Shown here in pieces: positions 15,548 to 24,200 of a DNA stretch of 24,200 nt; position 1 is the stretch's first letter, and every line of letters starts with the position of its first letter. The notes beneath the pieces were generated by a model that did not search any database, was not told where the DNA came from, and saw only the letters and a list, made by a program, of their open reading frames with translations. This DNA comes from CAIJXB01 sp964439595 (lineage in GTDB: Bacteria; Chlamydiota; Chlamydiia; Chlamydiales; Rhabdochlamydiaceae), in NCBI GenBank assembly GCA_964439595.1, contig CAYTOK010000023.1, forward strand, positions 1-24,200, given 5' to 3'. Made by a program: the position numbers and the translations under genes.

Positions 15548-15575
15548 GAATTTACAGAAATATGGTTGCCTTATC
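15548..15575 (+). repeat. right copy of 28-bp direct repeat
   Basis: This copy differs from 14147-14174 at three positions, all transitions. It lies just after the SDR stop (15523) and lacks the second half of the palindrome found at the left copy. Confidence 0.65.
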
Positions 15576-15605
15576 GTTATACTACCCATTTAAAACTCGA
15601 AAACA

Positions 15606-15640
15606 AGCTTGGCTCACATCTTGTCAATGTGAGCCAAGTA
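15606..15640. terminator. strong hairpin terminator, autotransporter 3' end
   Basis: CTTGGCTCACAT (15608-15619) and ATGTGAGCCAAG (15627-15638) form a perfect 12-bp stem with a 7-base loop, 8 bases past the autotransporter stop. On the minus strand it is followed by CTTGTTTTC, a modest T-run. It can also block transcription coming from the SDR side. Confidence 0.7.
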
Positions 15641-15646
15641 TATAAC

Positions 15647-18600
15647 CTAAAACTCTCTTCCAACTCCAAGGTAGAAGAAGAGATCATAGAAAAGACTATT
15701 TAACTGATAGTTAACGTTAGTCTCTAATTGCCATCCTCCTTTAGAAGTCATAAGCATATCAAGGCCTAGAATCAAGTTATTACGCCCTGCAGCTGCTGTA
15801 TGAACCTTTGTCGCATGACTTGTCATGTTAAACGGAGTAAAACTAACTGTTGCATTATTTTGTAAATACTCTCTTTGCCATCCAGCATCAAGTTCTGTAC
15901 GCAAGGTAAAGCTGCGAACCTTGTAAAGATGCTCAAGTCGTATTCCCACTAAACTTGCAAGCGAATCAGGTTTCTTTGAACCGGTAGATAGGTTATAGAT
16001 ACCTGCTCCTTTTTCCTTATAACTATCGATGTAATCGACAATATATTGGATATTAGCAAGAGGCGTAATAGAGAAGCTTTTTGGTAAAGAAGAATACGCC
16101 CTACCTGAAAACTGATATTCCACACCTAAAAGAGCGTCAATAATAGACTCGTTTGTATTACTTACCGCCTGCTGATTCTTATGAACACCTGTGTTTCGTT
16201 TTACATGATCCCAGCCGTAATCAAATCCTAAAATAGCTTCAAAAGCAAGATGAGGCACAGCTGTTGGAATAACTGTTCCATAAAGGCTTCCATGCACAGC
16301 ATCTGTAGTCGCCGAGCCGAAGTGATCTCTTGCCTCTATGAAGTTAGTTCTATACTCCATAATAGCACCAAAGCCTGCAAGGCAGCATCTATCTTGCGCG
16401 TCGGTAAGAACGTAATCAAACCCAAGTAAAGCTCCAGCAGAAGAGTAACCAAGACCGATCTGCTTACCACTTGTCTTTACATGACCAAAAGAGCCTGTAG
16501 GACCTGCATAAACACTCCACGGATTAGCTTCCTCTCTAACTCTTTGTGTCAACTGCTCCCCTTTTTCTTGTACCTCTGCGCCTGATCCACCCATACTAAC
16601 CAAGGTGATTTCAGGTTTACTTCCAACAGCATCGCTAAACTGTAAAGAAGAGTTCTTAGCAATAGGCTCGCTAACCACTTCTGGAATTCTATTTCTCATT
16701 TGATACATTTTTCTTGTAACAAATACGTTATGTTGGTTGATTGCTGTAAATGCAATCTGGGTCATTCCACCAAAATCGGCAGTAACAACATCTACTATAT
16801 TTAATTTAACCGCATTAGAAGAGAACGTCAAACTAGGAATGACATTATGAGGGAAATTTCGTAAAGAATACGTAGAAAAGCGAGAAAGCACGCCTTCTGT
16901 AGCTTTAATCAAACTCACAGACTGCCCACCAGACATGGAGAAACTAGGGAGCGCTGTCACAACAAAAGATCCCCCTAATGTTGCCGTACCATTAGCAGTA
17001 ACGCTAGCGAAACTGGAAACACTTGTAACTCCAAGCTCAAGGCTTGCAGGAGCACTTTGCTCATAGTTTTTAGCTAAAATTTTTCCATTAGAAGAAAGAG
17101 AGCCTCCTGTAAAGAGAAGATCTGCATCGGTAGATCCTAAAGTAGCTTGTACAGCATTAACTGTAGTTCCTCCTGCAATATACAATGTTTTGCCGGTCCC
17201 CGCAAACATCATCCCGTTTTGGAGATTGCTTACTTCTACTGTACCATCACCCCCTCCAATCGTGAAATCCCCATCACCGGAGCTCATGGTTCCATAGTTA
17301 TTTACAATAACAGGATTAACAATACCTCCAAGACCACTGATGGTTAATGAGCCGTCAGGACTTACTGTATCAAAGTTATATATGGTGTTTCCTTCAAATA
17401 AAACAGCACTAGGGGTTATCTTACCATTATTTGTTAGGGTGCCAAAACTTGATCCCTCACTAACATATAACATACCAACTGATACAATCGACGAATCTTC
17501 TCCTAAAGTCAAATTACCGTCCGACAAAGATATCCTAGAATCTTTTTCTAAAAAGATCGTGGCATTAATAGTGTGATTTCCAGCTGTCACGCTAATCTTA
17601 GGTTTGGAGCTTCCTTCAGCTCCATCTAAATGAATAACACTCGCGCTGCTAAACTGCTCTATAGTAAAATCTGTATTTGCAGAAGCAAAACTTAGGTCAT
17701 GCAAGACTAAAGATTGAGGAGAAGTTCCCGTTGAATCTGCTAATGTAACAACTACAGAAGAAGCGCTCACGTCGACAAACTCCGCTCTATCTTGATCTTC
17801 AGCTATACCGCTAACTCCAGGAGCACATGCAGGGGTCCAATTGTCAACATTGCCCCAATTACCTGCGGTAGAAACATTCCAAGTAGAATCGCATACACCA
17901 TTTGCTAAAATGACTAAATTCTCACTATAATCATATACTAAAGATCCAAAAAATAAGGTCGTAGAAGAAAACTCACCTTGTAATTGTTTTCCTGACCCTA
18001 AAGAACGTAATAAGATTATTTCAGTTGGAATCAGCGGGGTTCCAATTCTCTCACTCGCACCAAGAGCCGCTACACCTCCTACCTGTAGAGATCCGTCAAG
18101 ATTAATTGCCCCACTAGAAGTAATTTTTCCATCAAAAAGAGGAATAGAGCCAAAAGTACCTTCTATAGCCGTTGAAGCTATAACCATCCCTACATTAAGA
18201 ATTAAACTTCCCCCTGCAGTTTGCGTATAAGAGCTAGCTAGGACCTCTCCAAAGGAATCTAAAGAGCCTCCGCTAAGTACAAGAGCTGAACTACTGGATC
18301 CAAATCCCGACTCTGAACTATTAAAAACAACTCCACCCATAATAGAAAGGGTTTGTCCAGACCCTGCAAAAAACTGGCCTCCTGAGTAGTTATTAACCTC
18401 AGTATCATTTCCATTAATAATAAGATCGCCACCTGAAGTCATAGTGCCGTAATTATTTACAATAAGTAAATTAGAAAGTCCACTAAGAGCGCTAATAGTC
18501 AAGGTTCCTGCTGGAGAAATAGTAGCCTGATTTTCCACGGTATTCCCTTCTAATAAGACAGCACCTGGCGTAATTTTTCCATAGTTAGTTAAAGTCCCAA

Positions 18601-21600
18601 AATCAGATCCCTCACTTACAATCAATGTTCCAACTGATATCACTGAAGAGTCTGCCCCTAAAGTCAAACTCCCTGAAGAAAGCGATATTCTAGAGTCTTT
18701 TTCTAAAGAAATCACTGTGTTTATAGTATGATCTCCAGATATTACATTAATTTTCGGCTTAAGTCCTGTAGCAGAGCTATCTAATGAAATACTGCTTTCT
18801 GCATTAAACTGTTCAATAGTAAATGAAGTAGCAGAAGAGTCAAAATACAACCCGTGAAGAGTTATAGCTAAAGGAGCTGTGCCCGCTGCATTTGCAAGAG
18901 TCACCACAACAGTCGGGTCTACGGTGTCTATAAACTGCACCGTATCTTGATCTTCTGCCGTACCTCCTCCTGGGACATTTTCTGGAGACCAGTTAGCTGC
19001 ATTACCCCAATTCCCTGTAGACGAAGCTGTCCAGGTAGAATCTAAGTTACCTTTAGCTAAAATCACCTGATTATCACTATAATCATAACTTACAACTCCA
19101 AAAGGCACTGTAGTAGAAGAAAATGTTCCTTGTAATTGTTTGCCTGAGCCTGAAGATTGAAGTAAAATCACTTCTGTAGAAGAAGAAGCAGTAAAACCTC
19201 CCGTATTAGTAACTATAAGAGCTCCATCTAAGGTAACCATCCCTGTGACTGTCACGTTGCCAACAGGAGATACAGCACTTGTAGGAAAGTCTAAAGATAA
19301 GGTTCCTCCGGTATTTTGTGTAAAGCTTGATGCTGTTACTGTTGCACCACTAGATATAGTACCTGAGTTAACAACAGCTCCCACAGTGTTTGCAAAAGTT
19401 TGGAAAGCTAAAGTAGCGCCACTAGCAACAGTAACAGCTGAACCAACTCCTAGAGCAGACGTAGAGCCAACTACTAAAGAGCCCACATTTACATTAGTAG
19501 CTCCGGTATATATGTTACTTCCAGTAAGAGTTAAAGTCTGCGCCCCGACTTTAGTAAAAGATCCATTACCTGCAACTACTCCGGAAATGGTCATATCAAA
19601 TCCATTAGTATCAATTGTTCCATTTCCCATAAAAACAACAGGTGAGCTAAACGAAGAAAAAGCACTAGCTAGTTGAAAAACTCCCCCCCCAGATCCTTGG
19701 AACACCAACTGAGATGTTGATGGATAAAAAGCAGAAGAAATATTTAATGTACCAGATTCAATGATAGTCATACCAAGATAACTAAAAGCTCCATTCACAG
19801 TTAAAGTACCACTACCTGCCTTAGTAAAGCTGCTAGGCCCTGAAATAGGCCCTGTCATAGTAACAGCATACCCCTGTGTATCGATACCTCCAGGTGTTGT
19901 AAGTGTTATTGGCTGTGAAATAGTTAGAGCTTCACCTAACTGCAATGTGCCACCAAAAGTTTCAAAAGTAAACGATGTGATAGACCCTAAACTAGCAGCA
20001 TTAAGATTTACTACGCCTCCTTCAATATTAAAAGGCCCCGCATTAGAATTGGCTCCTGTTAAAGTCAATGTCCCAAGTCCTATTTTAGAAAATACAGCCC
20101 CATTTCCAGTTATAGCTCCACTTAACGTTACGTTAAAAGTGTTAGTTCCAAATGTTGTAGGGCCATCAACTACAATAGATGCTGAAGAAGTTATTGTAGA
20201 TCCAAACCCTATATTCCCTCCTCCGGAAGAAAATATAAGAGAAGATGTAGCTCCCAAGCTAAGCGTATTTAGCGTAGTGCCACCTTGGACAGTTGTAGTT
20301 CCCGTATAAGAATTTGTTTTCATTAAAGTCAGAGTGCCACCCGTTAAAACAATGCTTCCAGGTCCTGAAATAACCCCATAAAAGGGGGTTTGTGCATCCG
20401 AATTAGTAATCGTTAGTATCCCGCTGCCAAGAGAAACAAAGCTTCCCACATCCCCTGCAAGACTTCCAATGGAAACATTATAACTATCTATGTCTAAAGT
20501 CGCTCCAGTGGAAATGGTAAAAGAACTATTTGTCCCTAAAGAAGCTACCGAACCAGCCCTAAGTGTTCCCTTTAAAACATTTGTAGCACCTGTATATCCA
20601 TTAGCACCTGTTACTGTCAGAACTCCTTCTCCTTTCTTAGAAAAAGAAGCAGGGCCAGATAGAGGTCCGCTTAAAGTTACGGCATTACCATTTGTATCAA
20701 TGGTGGCAACATCAGTTAAAGTAAACGGAAGAGCAGAAGTTACAGGGGCTCCTATTTTTAAAGTTCCTCCCCCGGTGACAAAGGTAAATGAAGAAGTCCC
20801 TCCAAATCCACTAAGAGAAAGTAGGCTGCCCCCCTCAATAGTAGTTCCCCCCGTATAAGAGTTTGCTCCTGTCAAAGTAAGCGTCCCACTTGTTACTGTT
20901 AAACCGCCAGAGCCTTGAATAACTCCAGAGAATGTCCCACCTTGTGCGCAGGTAATATTACCGGAGCCAAGAGTAATAGTTCCTGCTCCTGATATAGTCC
21001 CAAAAGTACTGCTGTAATTATTTAAATCTAATGTAGCTCCGGTTGCAACTGTAAGATTAGAATTAGTCCCTAAAGCATTGGGGTAGCCTATTTGTAAGGT
21101 TCCACCAGAAACAGCTGTTGTTCCAGGAGCATCTGCGGTACTATAGGTGTTATTTCCAGTTAAGATCAGTACTCCTGTGCTTGCTGCAGCTAAAGCAACT
21201 CCCCCATTTGTTCCTGAAATTGTTCCTGCAAAAGTGTTTGTCCCACTGTTTGTAATCGTAAGTGTAGCTGTCCCTAAAGACACTGTAGCTGCTGAAGACC
21301 CTGCAATATTTCCTACAGTATTGTTAAAACTATTGAGATCTAAAACAGCCCCACTTCCTATGGTTATACTAGATTCCGTTCCAAATGCACCCACAGTTCC
21401 AGCTCTTAATGTAGCCCCAGTCCCTAGTGTTGTCGTTCCCGTATAGCTATTAACTCCCTTTACTATAAGGAGGCCTCCTTGTAAATCAAGATTGCCAGCA
21501 CCTGAAATAGCACTTGTAATTGTGTTCCCAGAACCGTTACTCGAAATTTCCCAAGTTCCGTTTAAGGTAATTCCCCCAAGATTAATAGTAGACCCAGAAG

Positions 21601-21901
21601 CCCCATAATTTAATGTAGTCGCGCCAGATGGGATCACAAAAGAGCTTCCCGTAAATGTATAAGCATCCGAAATAGTCAGATCCCCAACAGTTAAAGAACC
21701 AATATTGTTTAATACACTCTTAGAAAGAGTTGATGTCGTAGGAAAAATTAACTGGTCTCCATTTGCAGGAACCTGCGCTGGCGACCAATTTGTGGACTGG
21801 TTCATTTGATCTGTACTTCCATTCCATGTAAGGACAGAAGCTTGACATATTCCATATTTAACTGCAAAAAACAACAAACTACTACGAAATACTAATCCCA
21901 T
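15647..21901 (-). CDS. giant autotransporter with PATR repeats and duplicated passenger module
   Basis: The 2084-residue protein has an N-terminal signal peptide (about 1-21, hydrophobic LLFFAV followed by small residues) and a long passenger. Residues about 130-830 hold eight or so autotransporter-associated beta-strand repeats (PATR type; LTLTGANSYTGGTT-like). From about 915 comes a 384-residue module starting near EVILL/GKQLQG and DSTW (D954), repeated in tandem from D1338. A divergent third GKQLQG-like junction closes the passenger near 1700. The final 290 residues (about 1791-2084, from NPWSVYAG) form a beta-barrel domain ending FYLGVGREF with a terminal Phe, the outer-membrane insertion signature. 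It is a type Va secretion protein displaying a beta-helix on the surface. It resembles chlamydial Pmps in role, but the FxxN/GGAI repeats that define Pmps are not evident. The gene starts 71 bp after the GH64-like gene, with AGGGAG before its ATG. Confidence 0.85.
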   Translation of the reverse strand: MGLVFRSSLLFFAVKYGICQASVLTWNGSTDQMNQSTNWSPAQVPANGDQLIFPTTSTLSKSVLNNIGSLTVGDLTISDAYTFTGSSFVIPSGATTLNYGASGSTINLGGITLNGTWEISSNGSGNTITSAISGAGNLDLQGGLLIVKGVNSYTGTTTLGTGATLRAGTVGAFGTESSITIGSGAVLDLNSFNNTVGNIAGSSAATVSLGTATLTITNSGTNTFAGTISGTNGGVALAAASTGVLILTGNNTYSTADAPGTTAVSGGTLQIGYPNALGTNSNLTVATGATLDLNNYSSTFGTISGAGTITLGSGNITCAQGGTFSGVIQGSGGLTVTSGTLTLTGANSYTGGTTIEGGSLLSLSGFGGTSSFTFVTGGGTLKIGAPVTSALPFTLTDVATIDTNGNAVTLSGPLSGPASFSKKGEGVLTVTGANGYTGATNVLKGTLRAGSVASLGTNSSFTISTGATLDIDSYNVSIGSLAGDVGSFVSLGSGILTITNSDAQTPFYGVISGPGSIVLTGGTLTLMKTNSYTGTTTVQGGTTLNTLSLGATSSLIFSSGGGNIGFGSTITSSASIVVDGPTTFGTNTFNVTLSGAITGNGAVFSKIGLGTLTLTGANSNAGPFNIEGGVVNLNAASLGSITSFTFETFGGTLQLGEALTISQPITLTTPGGIDTQGYAVTMTGPISGPSSFTKAGSGTLTVNGAFSYLGMTIIESGTLNISSAFYPSTSQLVFQGSGGGVFQLASAFSSFSSPVVFMGNGTIDTNGFDMTISGVVAGNGSFTKVGAQTLTLTGSNIYTGATNVNVGSLVVGSTSALGVGSAVTVASGATLAFQTFANTVGAVVNSGTISSGATVTASSFTQNTGGTLSLDFPTSAVSPVGNVTVTGMVTLDGALIVTNTGGFTASSSTEVILLQSSGSGKQLQGTFSSTTVPFGVVSYDYSDNQVILAKGNLDSTWTASSTGNWGNAANWSPENVPGGGTAEDQDTVQFIDTVDPTVVVTLANAAGTAPLAITLHGLYFDSSATSFTIEQFNAESSISLDSSATGLKPKINVISGDHTINTVISLEKDSRISLSSGSLTLGADSSVISVGTLIVSEGSDFGTLTNYGKITPGAVLLEGNTVENQATISPAGTLTISALSGLSNLLIVNNYGTMTSGGDLIINGNDTEVNNYSGGQFFAGSGQTLSIMGGVVFNSSESGFGSSSSALVLSGGSLDSFGEVLASSYTQTAGGSLILNVGMVIASTAIEGTFGSIPLFDGKITSSGAINLDGSLQVGGVAALGASERIGTPLIPTEIILLRSLGSGKQLQGEFSSTTLFFGSLVYDYSENLVILANGVCDSTWNVSTAGNWGNVDNWTPACAPGVSGIAEDQDRAEFVDVSASSVVVTLADSTGTSPQSLVLHDLSFASANTDFTIEQFSSASVIHLDGAEGSSKPKISVTAGNHTINATIFLEKDSRISLSDGNLTLGEDSSIVSVGMLYVSEGSSFGTLTNNGKITPSAVLFEGNTIYNFDTVSPDGSLTISGLGGIVNPVIVNNYGTMSSGDGDFTIGGGDGTVEVSNLQNGMMFAGTGKTLYIAGGTTVNAVQATLGSTDADLLFTGGSLSSNGKILAKNYEQSAPASLELGVTSVSSFASVTANGTATLGGSFVVTALPSFSMSGGQSVSLIKATEGVLSRFSTYSLRNFPHNVIPSLTFSSNAVKLNIVDVVTADFGGMTQIAFTAINQHNVFVTRKMYQMRNRIPEVVSEPIAKNSSLQFSDAVGSKPEITLVSMGGSGAEVQEKGEQLTQRVREEANPWSVYAGPTGSFGHVKTSGKQIGLGYSSAGALLGFDYVLTDAQDRCCLAGFGAIMEYRTNFIEARDHFGSATTDAVHGSLYGTVIPTAVPHLAFEAILGFDYGWDHVKRNTGVHKNQQAVSNTNESIIDALLGVEYQFSGRAYSSLPKSFSITPLANIQYIVDYIDSYKEKGAGIYNLSTGSKKPDSLASLVGIRLEHLYKVRSFTLRTELDAGWQREYLQNNATVSFTPFNMTSHATKVHTAAAGRNNLILGLDMLMTSKGGWQLETNVNYQLNSLFYDLFFYLGVGREF

Positions 21902-21972
21902 CTTAAAATATCTCCCTGGACTTTCTTAGTTTTTAAGGACCCGTTATATATTACATGTTTTTTTTTACGCTA

Positions 21973-23961
21973 TTAACCTGGCCATGGAGGCGGCGCACTA
22001 TTAAACTGAATGAAGAACGCAGGATTTGCCTGAGAGCTTCCCGATACTTTTTCAAAAGTAACACTTCCTTGAAAATACTGATCTGTAGAAGAAAATGTGC
22101 TCGTATCTGAAATAGGTGTGACAATTTGTCTTTGAAGATTAATGTTATATACATACTCTACAGAGTCAAATGTAAAAGTAACTTGAAAAGGGTGCGTTGC
22201 ATCTACGTGTACAACACCAAGATCCACATTTTCAGAAGTAGAAGCAGGAGTGACAACAGTTGTGGTCCCATTATAATGAGAAAAAGAAACTGCCACTCCA
22301 TTAGGAGCTGATGCAACCGTCGTCTCATATGCATAGGTATCTTGTGAAATGTTTGGTATTGTTGTACCCGATAAACTTTCTAAACTGATAACAACATAGG
22401 GTTGAACAGCATTAACAACTTCAGAAGGATTCCCATACTGATCTTGGATCTCGAGTCCATTGATAAGTCCGCTCATATTTAATAAATCGTCAAAATCATA
22501 AGCATATCCTAAGCCGAGTGTAGGATTTTTAGGAACTTCTCCTTGACCGATCATCTGCTGGTGTAGCAGCTCATCATATAAATTATACCAAGGACCATTT
22601 ATATAGCCCGGCGGGTTATTAAAATACTGAATCGCCGCAAATCCTGCATTATTATTAACAAAAGGCGAAGCTGCCGAAGTAGTTGAAGCGGTGTAAGGAA
22701 GCTGTCCTATCGTAAAAAAAGCGCTAATAACCTTAGATAGTTCATTCGTGTAATTAGCTGGCGTACTTGCTGGAATAAACGGCCATACGGATCCACTCAA
22801 TAGTTTCTCCATAGAAAGCTGAGTTAGCTCTAGCGTAATAGGACTAGGGGCTCCAGCTGTCGTACTCACAAATTGCAAGGTGAGGTTAGTGGCATCACTT
22901 GTTGACGTAATTTGATAGATAGCTGGGCTTTCATTTGCGGGAAAAATTTTAACCCACAAAGCATTTGCAGGAGTCGTATAATACGTGTACACCGACTGCA
23001 TAAAACTTTGCAAAGTACCTGATTTTTTAGTAGGTCCATAAGTAGGACTAGAAACATAATTTGCAGGAAAAAAAGCAGGAGTAACCTTCGCTCCTTGGAA
23101 TTGTACGGGATTTAAACCCAAATCAATGCTGTTTTTTGCAGCTAAAATACGAACATAGGAAGCAGGAGTAGTATCTGTATAAGGATCATTATAGTAAGGC
23201 ACTCCCAAATTTCCCCAAGACGCATAGGTTTGTCCCTTTGTAAGGGCTTTATTTACCTTTGATATGATCTGCTCTCTAGTCATACTAGCATTAGTTCCTG
23301 AAGGAAGAGATACAGCAGAATTAATTGGAGTATTGGATGGATAACTTAAGGTATATAGCTGCATAGGAAGACAAAAGTAATCTACCCAAGATAAATTCAT
23401 ATAAAGAGCTGTGAGTAAATTACTAGCCTTAGGTTCTACTAATCCAAACTCAAAATCTTGATATAATGTATAAAAATTAGGATCTGTTAAGGATGTTATA
23501 GAAGAGTCATTAACATCAAGAACTCCCAGCTTTGGATTTAAAGCCGTTGCTAGATACATCGGGGACTGCAAAGAAAAATACGCTCTAGAAGAACTATCAA
23601 CAGGCAAATAAACCAAGTAGGTAGCTCCGGTAGTAATACCTGTTCCTGTGGCGGTTGGTAAATTAGAAAGAAGAACACTGGAACCTGCAGAGCTTGGAAT
23701 TCCACTTGGCGTTGGATATACATACTGACATACGCCATTTGCATCAGGAACTAAAAAACAAGGCATGCCATTTGGATCATTTCCATGAGCTACAAAATAA
23801 ATCTCATTAGCAGGAAGAGTGGTATTATTTACCACAACAACCGGACAGTAGTTTTCCATTGGAGCCGGTGGCAATGAAACAGCGGACAGCTGAGAAAAAG
23901 ACAGCCAAGCCAATACTCCACATTTTATAAAACAAACCCTAAGTACAGATAAAGACATCAT
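21973..23961 (-). CDS. secreted GH64-like beta-1,3-glucanase-type protein
   Basis: The 662-residue protein begins with a signal peptide (about 1-27; hydrophobic LAWLSFSQLSA). The middle part resembles glycoside hydrolase family 64 / thaumatin-like beta-1,3-glucanases: FEFGL with E171 and WVDYFCLPM with D194 align with the essential Glu and Asp of the Streptomyces enzyme. Later, 'GLGYAYDFDDLLNMSG' (about 514-529) matches another family block. Spacing from E171 to D194 is longer than usual (23 rather than about 16), so activity is uncertain. Residues about 550-650 look like an extra beta domain. AAGGAGGG lies just before two ATGs (23961 and 23958); the second has the better spacing. Beta-1,3-glucans occur in fungi, algae and some protist walls, so a host-directed role is possible but speculative. 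The autotransporter follows on the same strand. Confidence 0.65.
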   Translation of the reverse strand: MMSLSVLRVCFIKCGVLAWLSFSQLSAVSLPPAPMENYCPVVVVNNTTLPANEIYFVAHGNDPNGMPCFLVPDANGVCQYVYPTPSGIPSSAGSSVLLSNLPTATGTGITTGATYLVYLPVDSSSRAYFSLQSPMYLATALNPKLGVLDVNDSSITSLTDPNFYTLYQDFEFGLVEPKASNLLTALYMNLSWVDYFCLPMQLYTLSYPSNTPINSAVSLPSGTNASMTREQIISKVNKALTKGQTYASWGNLGVPYYNDPYTDTTPASYVRILAAKNSIDLGLNPVQFQGAKVTPAFFPANYVSSPTYGPTKKSGTLQSFMQSVYTYYTTPANALWVKIFPANESPAIYQITSTSDATNLTLQFVSTTAGAPSPITLELTQLSMEKLLSGSVWPFIPASTPANYTNELSKVISAFFTIGQLPYTASTTSAASPFVNNNAGFAAIQYFNNPPGYINGPWYNLYDELLHQQMIGQGEVPKNPTLGLGYAYDFDDLLNMSGLINGLEIQDQYGNPSEVVNAVQPYVVISLESLSGTTIPNISQDTYAYETTVASAPNGVAVSFSHYNGTTTVVTPASTSENVDLGVVHVDATHPFQVTFTFDSVEYVYNINLQRQIVTPISDTSTFSSTDQYFQGSVTFEKVSGSSQANPAFFIQFNSAPPPWPG

Positions 23962-24162
23962 CCCTCCTTCTTTGTAAGAAAGATGCCACAGTAAAATAAA
24001 ATAGTCATTTACAACAAGGGAAAACTTTTTTCACAAGCAAGCACATAAAAATCTCTTGCATTTTCGCGCTGAGTTTATAACTTTATCCGCGACAGATACT
24101 CTAAAGAAGGTTTATCTTAGCAATGCTTCAAAGGTTCGGTTGGATTTTTGATCCTGCGGACA
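23962..24162. other. 201-bp upstream region of the GH64-like gene
   Basis: The region holds AAGGAGGG next to the start codons and AT-rich sequence. Apart from a weak minus-strand TTGTGA-17-TGTAAA match, I saw no promoter. No gene is evident. Confidence 0.3.
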
Positions 24163-24198
24163 CACGCAAACTTCGTCCTTCAGGGCGGAGTTAGTGTG
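24163..24198. mobile_element. IS200/IS605-type terminal hairpin (right edge)
   Basis: CAC (24163-24165) pairs with GTG (24196-24198) and AACTTCGTCC (24169-24178) with GGGCGGAGTT (24183-24192) using two G-T wobbles; the loop is TTCA. The core CCTTCAGGGCGGAG is a form commonly found at IS200/IS605 (TnpB) ends and shares CCTTCAGGGC with the left-edge hairpin on the opposite strand. No transposase lies inside the window, so any element would extend to the right. Confidence 0.4.
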
Positions 24199-24200
24199 CT

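Noticed and set aside
19245..21446. Several long plus-strand ORFs (100-143 codons) opposite the autotransporter
   Set aside because: They are rich in Pro, Val and Thr because they are the complement of Gly/Ser/Thr-repeat coding DNA. No start signals or independent similarity.
22866..23744. Two short minus-strand ORFs (63 and 64 codons) inside the GH64-like gene
   Set aside because: They are alternative frames of the same strand with no ribosome sites; the 662-codon frame has a signal peptide and family motifs.

Overview
The window looks like part of the chromosome of a chlamydia-type bacterium, most likely one of the 'environmental' Chlamydiae (Simkania/Rhabdochlamydia-like). This is inferred from low G+C, from a queuosine-precursor transporter next to tgt, from two tandem Inc-like proteins with paired hydrophobic hairpins, and from several families that read as chlamydial. 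No rRNA, tRNA or CRISPR array was seen. Both edges (about 1-50 and 24163-24198) are hairpins of the IS200/IS605 subterminal type, so the window seems to lie between two insertion-sequence ends.

Layout. 47-460 (-): the N-terminal part of an AbiEi-like antitoxin/regulator, apparently cut off by the left IS end and preceded by a perfect 13-bp inverted repeat. 812-988: a doubtful small ORF. 1038-3738 (+): three overlapping genes for a membrane-anchored degenerate GT2-like glycosyltransferase, a YhhQ-type queuosine-precursor transporter and tRNA-guanine transglycosylase. 3735-4649 and 4924-5793 (-): an RDD-family membrane protein and an unrecognised helical protein. 5967-7071 (+): two paralogous Inc-like membrane proteins separated by a terminator. 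7156-13376 (+): a menaquinone cluster in the order menG(ubiE)-menF-menD-menH-menB-menA, closed by a bidirectional terminator. The first four genes overlap or abut; menB and menA follow after a 137-bp gap. menC and menE are not here, so the classical isochorismate route would need them elsewhere.

13419-15640 is a patchwork: a hypothetical protein without a good start codon, a remnant of a Fic-type gene, a 68-bp imperfect palindrome, and a two-gene cassette (SnoaL/NTF2-like protein and SDR oxidoreductase) flanked by a 28-bp direct repeat (25/28 identical). This suggests recent rearrangement or acquisition.

15647-23961 (-) encodes two exported proteins: a 662-residue GH64-like beta-1,3-glucanase-type protein and, downstream, a 2084-residue type Va autotransporter. 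The passenger of the latter has PATR-type beta repeats followed by a tandemly duplicated module of exactly 384 codons, then a C-terminal beta-barrel ending in Phe. A strong hairpin follows the autotransporter gene.

The genes point to an intracellular bacterium that imports a queuosine precursor, makes its own menaquinone from chorismate, and places Inc-like and autotransporter proteins at its host interface. All functional calls come from motif recognition by eye; no database search was run.
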